A DNA stretch of 64,000 bases from Botrytis cinerea B05.10 (lineage: Eukaryota > Ascomycota > Leotiomycetes > Helotiales > Sclerotiniaceae), in the NCBI RefSeq assembly GCF_000143535.2, contig NC_037312.1, positions 1,798,001-1,862,000 on the forward strand, in the 5' to 3' direction. Under the pieces are notes generated by a model, which ran no database searches, was not told where the DNA came from, and saw only the letters and a program-made list of their open reading frames with translations. The position numbers and the translations under genes are program-made. This document shows, in pieces, positions 36,085 through 47,216 of this stretch (position 1 is the stretch's first letter; each line of letters begins with the position of its first letter).

Positions 36085-36930
36085 AGAGGCCGTACCTCCC
36101 ATGGGGAGAGACTCCTAACTTTGTCAACCCAACAACCCTTGCCCCGGCCACCATCTTCACATGTATCATTCTGACGATGTGGGCGGCTCTTTTTCTAATC
36201 ACAAGATTGTGCGTCAATTTACGAAAGTTAACTCTTGTCGCCTGTAAATTACTCTTTCGCTAAATATGAGACAGAATAGCTAACCCGAAAAGATTTTATG
36301 GCCGTAGGAGCCGTGTTGGCCATCACCTATACCGGCTTAATCGTGTCTAGTAAGTCGAGATGGCCGTGAAGCTCCAGATAGGTGCATTATTCTCAATCAT
36401 ATTCAATTGACCAAAATGTAGTCAATAAATATAACCGTCCTCAGCGGGAAGTGCCCGCTTGTTGGCTTGATGCAGGATACTTGAAGGTAACTATCAGACC
36501 CGGGAATGCGTAGAGCGTATCACTTGGAGAAGATTGGTTAAACAAGATCTGACAGATCATTTACGCCCATACAACCATAGTCGGGACCGTGCTCTTCCCC
36601 AATGCGCCATCTTCTTGATGTACCGCCAGTTCTTTTACTCAACTATAGTACGTATAATCCGGTCATCCATACATCAGTACTTAATGATTAATTCTCCTAT
36701 TTGAGAAGGCCCTTCTGCGTTTCCTTAGCCTTTCAAGTTCAACGATGGCTAATAATTTAATCACCAATAGAGACTTGAGATATGGATTGATATGATCTTC
36801 ACCTTTGCCATTTATTTCCCTTCGATTCCACTATCTGCCGTCTACGAAACTCAAAAACTCGGTCATACTTGGGGTGAGCTGCTGGAAAAACTTGCTTCTT
36901 CGAATGACCACACAATGATATATTGAGGAG
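36085..36930 (+). pseudogene. PTH11-like fungal rhodopsin-fold membrane protein, frameshifted and truncated
   Basis: Pieces in order match the start of the PTH11-like integral membrane protein family. First comes PYLPWGETPNFVNPTTLAPA, then helix TIFTCIILTMWAALFLITRL. After an intron with a poor donor (GTCGCC) comes DFMAVGAVLAITYTGLIVS. After another intron comes KYNRPQREVPACWLDAGYLK. After a third comes IIYAHTTIVGTVLFPN, where the frame breaks, and the expected QCAIFLMYRQFF continues in the next frame. A last exon gives RLEIWIDMIFTFAIYFPSIP. The remaining helices are missing. Family members act as surface sensors, but this copy cannot make a full protein. Confidence 0.65.
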
Positions 36931-37197
36931 TTGTTCAAGGCTCTTGTTTAGTCACCTTAGACTTGTGCATCTCACCAAATGTGTACAAAGAATATCACTA
37001 TAGTTTAAAATTACTGTTTGATATGTACTAGGTACACAAAAAGGATATATACAGAACATACGGTCAACACAGTAAAATATGGACACTTGTAATATTGTGA
37101 TGGTGAAATTCTTTCTTACTGTTCACACTTCCATTATAAATAAATAAAAACATCAAAAATTGAAATAACTAAGAGAGCGAAGCATAAGATCTTCCGT

Positions 37198-38407
37198 TTA
37201 CTCCCAATTTACAAGCATTGTTTCGTGCCCACTCAACTGCGTATATCTCACGCTGTCCTTCCACAACATGTCTCTTTTCTGCGGATCCTTCGACTCAGCA
37301 CTTGTTTCGCTTCGTTCCGAACCGTCAAGATAGAGACCCTTTGGCCGCTCTCCAAGCAATGGATTACTGTCAAAGGCAGCTGCCAGAACGTCAACAGCCG
37401 ACTTGCTAGCTGTGCGAATACTATTGTTTCCTTTGGGATTGTGCCACGCTTGCAAAATTGCTACAAAAGGGAAGATAATTTGAAACATTAAAACGCGAAT
37501 GAACCAAGGACTATGACGCGAAAGACCAGTTGGCACGGTGCCTGGATCCACGCCAAGTACTGAGATGTTCTTCAGTTTGGGATCGACATCAAGACGCCGT
37601 TGCAGTTCCTCGCTAAGACTTGTTAGTACGAGTACTTATGCCTTTCATCTGGGTGTAAGAACGGCAAATAAACCTACATCATCATAACAGCACAGAGTTT
37701 AGAGGCACCATATCTCCGCATACCACTCATCCATGATGGATCCTCCGCAAATGTACTCCAAGTACCTTTGGCAATAGGATCGGTGCTATCATCGAATATA
37801 GTCTTCCACTTCTCGTCCTTAAAAGGTCGGTCATTTTGCTTCAAAAGGGGACTGGTAGGATTGATCTGTTAGCATGATATTGATACATGACCCCTATAGT
37901 AGAAAAGGATACACAGGGACAGATATTCACAGGAATTAAATAGAAAGCTCACTCATGTGCCTTGCTTCCAAGTACCACGATCCTGCCCATATCACGATCC
38001 ATGCTCTGCAGTAACAATAGAACCAACAACCAATGGCCCAAGTAGTTGACAACGAATGTTAGAACAAACCCGTCATCGGTTGATCGCTGTGCATCGAGCT
38101 CTTGGTATCCAGCATTTAAAATGAGGGCGCGGATGGGTGGGATTTCGCCAGCTGCAACTCGTGCATTGATTGTAACCGCGAACTCACGGATGCTAGCAAG
38201 GTTCGATAGCTCTAACGATATCGTTTCGAAAGAGTGCACCGAAGTACTGGCGCGGGGGGCAGAGAGATGCACGGGATGAGATGACAGATTGCGCACTGTG
38301 TAGATGCCATGGTATGGAGCAAGGTCAGGCGACATTTGAATGTGTGAGACGATAGAGCTACCAATACCACCACCAGTGCCGGTCACTATGACAGTGCCCT
38401 TAACCAT
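37198..38407 (-). CDS. Short-chain dehydrogenase (retinol dehydrogenase/ketosteroid reductase-like)
   Basis: NAD(P)-dependent oxidoreductase. Exons 37953-38407, 37678-37851 and 37198-37612 encode 347 residues. The cofactor loop is VTGTGGGIGSSI, the NAG motif ALILNAGYQ, and the active-site region RYGASKLCAVMMIEELQRRL supplies Tyr and Lys. The structural element VLGVDPGTVPTGL follows, then a hydrophobic patch and a polar tail. The second exon begins after an acceptor TACCAG, giving HDPLLKQNDRPFKDEKWKTI. An alternative acceptor a few bases earlier would shift the frame. It is the rightmost gene of the accessory island and may have worked with the neighbouring oxidase and P450, but that is inference. 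Confidence 0.85.
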
Positions 38408-39428
38408 GATTGTTCTATGTTTGCACAATTTTTTTGCAGAACGGGGATTTACCAAGAAGAAAAACGACAAAACGACACAATAGCAGACTGAAAGTACCCA
38501 ATGAAAAGATGGGGAAGACGGCTACACAAATAATAAGTGATAGTTGCTGCTGCGCCGCGAGGAATGGGATAATAAGGGCAATGCATTAATATCATTACTG
38601 CCTACCCCCCTACTCAGGTAGGCAAGCCATGTCTTGTAATTAGATGCAAGTTTGAAGCAATTCATCTCAATACCACCATAGAAACCCGGCGGTCAAATTC
38701 CGTTCGTAAAAACAATCGATGCTCAAGGCCCGTTAGTAGCAACGAGCAATAAGCAAAACACTAACATCTATCTCAAGGTTACCATTTCTAATTAAAGAGT
38801 CAGCATTTGAAATGATCTTTAATGTATGAGCGCTCTATTTCCGAAAGTCAAGCCAATAATTAGATCTCAAACACTAACAATACTACCCGTTGAAGCTAGA
38901 AAAGATGCAGAGATGCAGAGAAAGATGAGATGAGTCGATGTAATCCTAGACTCATTCAATGAATCATTTGATCAAAACCCCTAATATCGATTTTTGCCGG
39001 AGCTAAAAGCGTATTTAATATCTAGTGTGCGCGGAAAACGTGATCTGAGAGTCATATAATATCTCTAGGTAGTATAGTTCCTCTTTTTATAATAAACATC
39101 CTAATCATTCTAATAAATTCTTAAATAAAACTGAATTAAAAAAGTCGAAATGCCAATGAGACACTTGATCTACATAACCGATATTGTTGTGAAAAGAGAT
39201 CAAAAATTACCCCACAACAAGAGCACGTGCTTTCGTAATTTTGGCGCGATTCCCCGCGTCACTTTTGCCTCTAGGGTTTATTAATTTCTTTGCTTCTATT
39301 TCCACCACCATCATATTTCACGATCTATAATACTGCGTTCGCTGATTCTATTCAATCTTCCAACTTTGCGATCAAACTGTCAGATACGATTTCCAAAACA
39401 ACCCCGCAGCCTTGGAGATTACAACAAT
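38408..39428. other. Divergent spacer between the SDR and DUF4211 genes
   Basis: An AT-rich 1-kb spacer marking the edge of the accessory island. TTGGCGCG at about 39241-39248 resembles an E2F/MBF-type cell-cycle element and lies near the DUF4211 start. Confidence 0.45.
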
Positions 39429-41447
39429 ATGGGCTCTTCAAATATAGCTCGAAAGGAGCGGCGCAAAAAACAAACACGCTTGACATTCGATCCGATCTCC
39501 ACCGAAGTGCCTTCAGATTTAGATTTACCTGCCAAAAGCCAAGGACCGTCGCCTGCGAAGGTTAGATATGAGAGAACAAATGACGGCACATCTGCTGGAA
39601 GTGGAGGAAGAATTACGCGCAGTGGATTGTCTTCAGGATCGCCCTCGAAAGTAACTTTGGATAGGAAAGGAAAATCTGGGGGCAAAGGAAAGAATGCGAG
39701 AGATGGAAAAATCGATTTTGGAACATTACCAACGCCTGCGAAAAGCTCGCAGAAAGAGGATATTATTGTTGCAGATGCAGAAGTGACTAGCGGATCACGT
39801 CGAAGCACACGAAGTTCAAAAACGACTCCATCGAAGACTACGCCAAAGAAAAGATCGGTAACTTTATCGGATACAAGTGATGATGGCGTATTCACATCAA
39901 ACTCAAGACCTTCACAACGCTCTGGCCTATTTAGTCAGAAATCAGCTGCGCCAATAGAAAGTAGTGATGAATCTGGCGAGGAAGCTGACGAAGATTCTGA
40001 GGATGATATACTGCCATCTTCTACTACGCGTCGACAAGCAACACGGATCGTTCCGCAAGTTGCACTTGAGATTGATTCCGAAGACCCGGATGATGAGCCT
40101 CCAACCTCACCCATGAAGAGAAAGCGACCCACCATAATTTCTGACGATGAGGATAGCGTTGTTAGGTCGCCTGCAAAGAGAGCGAGGGTTGTGGATGAGA
40201 GTGATTCGGATGATGATTTGCCGCATATGACTAAGCTATCTAAGACCACCCCCCCTGAATCTGATAGCCCAGCTCCTTCCCCACAAGTTAAACGAAAAGG
40301 ACCGCCTAGGAAGCACAGAACTGCTAAGCAGAAGCAATTAGAGATTCTCAAACGCAAGCGTGCTGGAGAAAGTAACCCCATTCTTACAGAATCCGAGTCT
40401 GATGAAGAAGAGGTTGGCGGTTTATATGATTCGGGTAGTGATGCATTGACTACATTTGAGGATGAAGAAGAGGAGGAGGTGGAAGAGGAGGTTCAAGAAA
40501 CGCGCAAACGAAAATCGCCAAAGAAGACTGTACGAGAGAATGAGGATGAGTACGATTCGGACTTTGTTGATGACGACGATGTTGGCCTTCTTGGAGTACC
40601 GGATTATGCTATGATTCCCCTACATCTCACGGCCGCAGCCCACAAACCTCTCAGAGAACACTTTGTCGAAGCGGTTGAATGGTGTGTTCAAAACAAGATC
40701 AATCCAGGTTTCAACCAAAATCTCATGCCCATTTACAAGGCGGCGTGGAATAAGCTCGAAGACGCATACAGTGGATTATCTGGTAGCAAATTTGTTTCTA
40801 CTTCATGGACTCGTGATTTTACCAAAGGCCTTTATGCCCGTCCCGAATTCATCACCAGGAGACTCGCCCCAGGAGAAGCAATTGATCTATTAGGCGAAGC
40901 TAAATGTGAGGCATGTAATCGTAGGAAGCATATACCAACTTTTGGTATCACATTAAGGGGATCTGCATACCACAAGGATAGCTTAGCCGAGGTAGAGAAA
41001 GATGATAGTGATACTGAGGAAGACGACGAGGAAGATTCTGATGATGAGAAGGACACGCGGAGTTTGAACAGCAGGGATGAACCTCTACCACCTCAAGACA
41101 AAGAGTACATGGTCGGCTCGTAAGTTATAATCACCTACCTATTTGGGTATGGATTTTGACTAACCTGGCCGTACAGTGTCTGTAAAGAAAATGCCGAAAA
41201 CGCACACATTCTTATTCATTTGAAGTATGCACTCAACCAATGGGTCATAGGCAGTCTAGAAAGTCAAGGGCATCTTACGATTGAGAAGCTTGCCAAGAGA
41301 GACAAGATGAGTGCAAAGAAGAGACAGAAGGAAGTCAACGGGATTGTCGATAAGTGGAAGGAGGAGAAAGAAATCAAAGAATTGTATGGCATCTGGAAAC
41401 AACAATTGGAGACGGCACAGAATGCCAGTACAACGGGAAGACGATAA
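39429..41447 (+). CDS. DUF4211 domain nuclear protein
   Basis: Two exons (39429-41119, 41177-41447) encode 653 residues. The N-terminus (MGSSNIARKERRKKQTRLTF) has a basic cluster. About 350 residues of low-complexity Ser/Asp/Lys sequence follow, with several basic nuclear-localisation-type patches (KRKRP, KRARVVDES) between acidic runs (EDEEEEEVEEEVQE). The DUF4211 core runs from about residue 385: HFVEAVEWCVQNKINPGFNQ, AWNKLEDAYSGLSGSKFVST, then AKCEACNRRKHIPTFGITLR with a CxxC likely to bind zinc together with VCKENAENAHILIHLKY. Proteins of this family are nuclear and poorly characterised; a chromatin role is inferred. Confidence 0.85.
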
Positions 41448-43051
41448 GATACCACGTGGTAGCTGAAGGTGTGAATTCGGAGACGAACATGAGAGGAATG
41501 GGATTTATGGCACATAATGGTAGAGAACTGGGAAGATTTTAATGATGCTGGGTAAAGGATCAGGTATTTGGGAGCGAAATATGGAAGCAGCTAGCGATGA
41601 TTTTGGAATCATGACTTTGATTCTTCTTCACTTTATTTCAGAGTCAGTAATTAGGGATGACTGGGAACAGAATTTTATTAAAATCAGAGATACGGCCTGA
41701 TTTTAGATTTAGATATATATCCACATCCAATAGCAAATTATTAACAATTCATCAATGTTACCTACTTGTGTGTGCTGAGGGAGGTCTTGAGGTAATTAGG
41801 AATTACGTAATGCCGTATCCAATCCCATCGTCAGAACCCGACCCACATACCGAAAGCGATGACTTCATAAAGTTACACTCGCAAGCAACCTTAATGAGTC
41901 TGATGTTGGTCTGTTGTAGTATTTGAGTTGCCTTTCTGTTGGTTGATGTCTCTATGGGGTCGTATGCCTGCCGATGAGAATACCGGTATTTGAGAATCTG
42001 TCTATTGATTGCGACGGGACGATAACCATGCGAATCTCAGCGAGATCATGACGCGTTGGAAGCTCAAGGGAACAAACAACAGGTCGAATTGAAATCTAGA
42101 AGTGGAGGGGAAAGAATTTCTCTTGGGTGTCATCTAATTTCCCTCTGGATCCCTCTGAGTGTCTCCGCATCTACATCCATTGGCACAAATTTGACGGGAG
42201 ATCTTCCAGCTAGTCTCTGCGTGGTTGTAGCTGGGGAGGGTGGTGCGGAACGTGGCGTCGGTGTCCGCCAATGAACGTGCTTAGCTCCGTGCTTAGCTCA
42301 GCGATGCGCTCAGCTACGCAAGAGTGACGTAGTGAAGCACAGTTCCGGCAGAGACTGGGCATTGTTCTTGGCTCGCACCCGCCACAACTGGGTAGAGGTC
42401 ATTGCCTACTTGGGCAATTTGTCTCCACTGTTTCTGGCAAGCGCAAACAAGAAGAAGAGAGGACTGCGGAACACAGGCAATGATCAGATGAAATTCACAG
42501 GCCAGAAACAAGATCGAGCGGCAGTGGAAATGGAAGGGGGAGGGAAAAACAAGGCAAGGCAGGAGAAAAGCAGGAACGGACACGCAAACGTACTTTGCCT
42601 GTGGACGATTGTATCATCAAGGTAGCAGAGAGGAAGCAGGTGCGATTGAATGATAAGATTCCACGTTCCCCATATCATCATTTGCTTTTCTCTTCTCTTT
42701 TTCTTTCCTCACATCCACACCATACAACATCATACGACAACCACCACCACAACCACCACCACAAATAACATCGTCATTATATCCCAATTCACCTCCCTCG
42801 CCTCTTTATTCGTTTCAGCAAAGAGCCAATCAATTGCCACTTGCAGACACAACAACAAGTTTCAGACGCCTCATTACCTCATACCTCATCCTTTCCATAT
42901 ACTATTCCAGCTCCTGCGCGTTCTCTCTCACGTGATATCCGAGTAGACAGAAAGCCTCTCTCTTCTATTTCCCACCTCTTCTACAACTTTTCTTTTCTTT
43001 CGTGATACCCCAATACCCCGATACCCCCATATTAATCAATAAATCGCAACC
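41448..43051. other. Long promoter region of the DUF5923 gene
   Basis: No gene. GC-richer than its surroundings at 42050-42450, with direct repeats of GTGCTTAGCTC near 42277-42308. An ACC/CAC-rich tract follows at about 42737-42765. The last 100 bases are C/T-rich and lead into the start codon. Confidence 0.5.
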
Positions 43052-46000
43052 ATGTCTGTCAACGTGCCTGTCAACGAGGCCCAGAAGGAGAAAGATATTA
43101 ATCGTAAATTACAACTCTACGGCATTTACCAAGGTAAGGCGTGACTCTCCCTCGCCCCCGGCAGATGAGGATATGATATACATAACTTTACTGACAACAA
43201 ATGTGTGTAGCTTTCCAAGCTGGAAAGGTTCCATCTGTAAGTACTTTCTTTCTCCACCGCCCAATTTGTTAGCACAGTTGCTCATTTCCGGTGTTACAGA
43301 ATAACCAAATCGATGTTGCCCTCAACAGTTTCCTCGAGTCAAAGGCCCTCACATCACCATCCAACAGGCTTTCCAAGGAGGGTCAAGAATTAGCCCAACA
43401 GTTTCGTTCTGTGGTCGAACAGGCGAAACTCCTTCTTCTCACTAAGAACCAAGACGAACTATTTCAAGACTTTGTTTGGCAATGCGAGCGTCTTGATGGC
43501 GGAGCAGCAGCCGTCCCAGGAGCTCCTGTTGATCAGGCAACTGCTCAACAGCATGGCCAAGAGGCAAAAGGAGGCCTCAAGACTCTTGGCCAATTGATTT
43601 TAACCAATGGACAATTCCGCAAGCTTTGTAAGTCAATGCGCTATACTCGAATTCATGTCAAATGCTAACATCTGAATTAGTGAATGATGCTGTCATCCTT
43701 TTACGCGATATTGCTGGTGACGCTGCTACTAATGCCGCTGCCAGGCTTAACCCATCTGAAGATCAATTGAGTCAAATTGATCGTCCCGCCGATGACAATA
43801 CCTGGCATGAAAATCCAAACATTTCAGCTGGTAATATGAAAACTCAGATGAAGCAAAAATTCCAAAAGAATCAACCTATTGACAAAAACGATGTCAAGGA
43901 AGCCGTTGGCGACGCTAATCAACAAGCTCACCCAAGTGGATCTCGTGATCCAGCGGATACTGTTCAATTGGCTGGCCGTGATCAACAATACAACACTGCC
44001 TCTGGAATCGATGGCGAAGCTGGTGCTCAAGCTGGTGCCAATACCTTGAAGCAACGTGCGTCTGAGAATATTCCAGAGGAGACCAAGGAACGAGGCCGCG
44101 AGACGAGAGATAGAACCAAGAACTACCTCCAACAAAAATTGCCAGAGGAGCGTCGTGACAACCTCATCCACAGACTTAAGAAGATGGTTGTGGAAATCCA
44201 AGGCCATCCAGATTGTAAGTTTACCTACAACTTCCTGGTGTGTATATTTCAGAATTAACAGTTAGCAGATATGCAATCTATCGACACTCTTCTCGATTTA
44301 GCCGAGCAGTATGGAGGACATGCACACACTCTGGGCCAATCCGGATCTGGTGCCGTGAAAGGTGCACATACCGACAACGCTCTAAAGACTGCCGAGATTG
44401 ATTTGAAAGTTTGTACATTCCTGAAACTATTAGAGGTAGAATTTAAACTAACACAATTCAGACACTCATTGAGCGTTTTGCAAATTACACATCAAGCGAT
44501 GATCTAATCGATTCCATCAACGCTATCTACCGAGATGCTGATGCAGATCCAGAGTTGAAGAAATGGTTCCAGCAGATGAACGCCTTCGTTCGCAAGTGTC
44601 TCAAGGAGCAAGGTTATATTCTGGAAGACAGCACCACTCAACACTGGAACGAACTTTACGACAGAGGCAACTTTCTTCTCAGAGATCGCTACAGACCTCA
44701 TACTAATCGCATCATTGATGAGATTAAATTCTTCGGAAACGAGTTTGACAACGATGAACAGAACAAGCGATTTGCAGAAACCTGCCAAAAGTTCTTCAAA
44801 GCATTGGGCCACGACAGTAGTGGTAACATTCAATTCAAGACGCATTTGCTCATGGACCTATCCAATGTCATCATTCCTGCAGCTCTCGAAAGAATCCGAT
44901 ACACGCCAATTCCAAGAATCGAGTACAGAGATGGACAAAAAATGGAGATTGTCATCGAGAATCTTGTAATTGAGAGTGATAATCTCATGCCCAACTTGCT
45001 CGATATTCAACATGGTATGTGCTAATATTCCCTTTGCCCTGGTCCTAGTGTGTTACTTCTACCTCCCACAGCAACATTATACGCATTGCTACATTTTGTT
45101 GCTTGATGACATGTCCGGTGTGCTGTTGCCTCTTTTTCGAGAACAATTACTAATGAAATGCTCGTTGTAGAAAGCTCCTTTAGATTCGGCCGCAAGGGTT
45201 TCCATAACTCTCAGAAAGGCTCATTCTTCATTGCAGTTCAAGGCATCCAGATGGATTTGAAAGATATCTCTTATTATATCAAGAGATCTGGCGGTCCTTT
45301 CAACCACGACGAGGGCATTCTTGATATTTTCCTCGGAGGTAGTGGACTCAGTTTTGACATCAAATTGACTGCAATCAATTCGGGAGAGAAGGGTCGTCAA
45401 AACTTCTTGAGGTGTGACAGCGTCAAAGTTAACATGAAGAAGATGAAGCTTAAGATCAAGCAATCAAAACACAAGGGGCTGCTCACTGTTGGAAAGTCGT
45501 TGGCGATGAAACCTCTCACAAAAGCTGTTTGTAAGGCTATCGAGTTGGCCATCAAGCAGAAGGTTGAAGAAGCCGATGGATTCTTATTTAGAATCAAGCA
45601 AGAAGCCGATCGCGCTCAAAAGGAGGCCGCCCAAAACCCAGAGAATATCCCCAACATTTACAGACAATATCTTTCTGCTTTCCAACGACAAATGACCAAG
45701 GGAGAAGAGAAGGCACAAAAAGCACAAGCATCTGTGGCAGATAAGCAATTCAATATGCCTATGACAATGGACGATTCGATTATGCCCCATGTTATCTTGC
45801 CAGGTGGAATCTCGGCCAAGGCAACAGAGCATAAGAATAATGCTAGACAAGGTGCCGATTGGAGATCAGCTGTCTTTGATTTTGGGCATGCGAAGGCATC
45901 TACAAGTCTTCCGCAACCAAAAGAAATCTCAAGGAAACCACACTCCGTTACTCAAGGGGGCGTAAGAGGTCCACAGAACACAGGTAACACCAGTACTCAA

Positions 46001-46285
46001 GGTGTTCAACAAGGCTATGGTCAACAAGGTTATTCTCAAGGGACTGGCCAAGACTATGGAAAACAAGGATATGGCCAGCAAAACTTTAATCAACAAGTTG
46101 ATGCTGCTTTCGATAACACCGGTGCAGGTGTACTTCCTAGCACTACTGGCGTTAATATTTTACAAGGCCAAAGTGCCAGCAATGGTGCTATTGGCAATGG
46201 CGTTTCAAACCAAAAGAATGTCCTTCCTGCTAATGGAAATACTCAATTGGGATCCGACAATCCAGTCTTCCAAGGTAGAGTTTAA
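43052..46285 (+). CDS. DUF5923/DUF4449 protein (BPI-like lipid-binding fold)
   Basis: Seven exons (43052-43133, 43211-43236, 43300-43627, 43681-44214, 44269-44408, 44462-45014, 45171-46285) encode 925 residues. The N-terminal half (DUF5923) is helical (NRKLQLYGIYQAFQAGKVPS; ELAQQFRSVVEQAKLLLLTK). The middle is Gln/Asn/Asp-rich (GSRDPADTVQLAGRDQQYNT). The C-terminal DUF4449 domain includes SNVIIPAALERIRYTPIPRI, FRFGRKGFHNSQKGSFFIAV and FLGGSGLSFDIKLTAINSGE, and resembles BPI/SMP-type tubular lipid-binding folds. The tail is a Gly/Gln/Tyr-rich repeat. Exon 2 is only 26 bases. Homologous fungal proteins are largely uncharacterised. Membrane lipid transfer is plausible but inferred. Confidence 0.88.
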
Positions 46286-47216
46286 TTAACTCGATCGATG
46301 CAAATGCATAATATCTTTTTCCTATGTTTCGGGAATGGAATTGTTTCCTCATAAGATACCACTACAGCGGATAATACTAATGCATATTTGGGGGTTGGTT
46401 GGGTTAAAAAAAAATACAAAACTGGAATGGATGGAGGATGGAGGATGGTTTCATTTGTTTTTTTCTTTACTTGTTTGCATGGGCTTCACTTTGATACCTG
46501 ATTGATTGATTTATTTGCTTCTTAATTACCAATTAATTGGCAGTCGAAAGATACCATAGCGTTTTATTATTGGGCTGGGTGGTGGAAAGAGAATCATGAA
46601 TGAGGATTGACGATTGTTCGTTGAAAGATGGACGCAGCCATGAATTATGATGATGTGATGGATGGGACAGGACGGAACTTCTTTGCGCTATACTTGGGGT
46701 TCAAAACAGCGATTTCTCTCGTGTCATTAATAATGAAGATACTTCAAGCGATTACAGTGATCTTTATTGTGTGGTGATATTGAATAGTGAAAACGATAGT
46801 GAGTGAAGCGAAGTGAAGCGAAGTGAAGAGGATGTAATGGTTAAAGAAGTTGTCTTGTCGCCGAATGGGATTTGCTCAACACAAGTAATGAGAAGTAGTT
46901 TATAGGACTACATTATTGTTTCATATATTTTGAGTATTTTGAGGACGTTAGGATTGTTCATGATGATTTAAGGAACGATCAGGTCTACAACTCTACTCGG
47001 GTGACAGGAGGCCCGGGGCTGCCGGGGAACCCATCAGACTCTCGAGACTAGTCAGCTACCCCACCATTCCGTCATCGATTATGTAATATGAGTTCTTCGA
47101 GGGCACGGGCGAATGATTGATTGTTGATTTGATTGATAATTGAGTAGGTACGAGTAGGTAGGTAGCTTTTGAGTTTCTGATATACGTATACATATAACAA
47201 ATTGATATATTGATAA
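46286..47216. other. Intergenic spacer with a GC-rich hairpin
   Basis: Mostly AT-rich with direct repeats of AAGTGAAGCG at about 46806-46828. A sharply GC-rich element at 46990-47060 can form a CCCGG/CCGGG hairpin and is described in the findings. Confidence 0.5.

Noticed and set aside
39935..40381. Minus-strand Ser-rich frame opposite the DUF4211 gene
   Set aside because: Antisense of low-complexity acidic codons, which commonly gives long open frames.
43824..44207. Minus-strand frame opposite the DUF5923 gene
   Set aside because: Shadow of a conserved coding exon.
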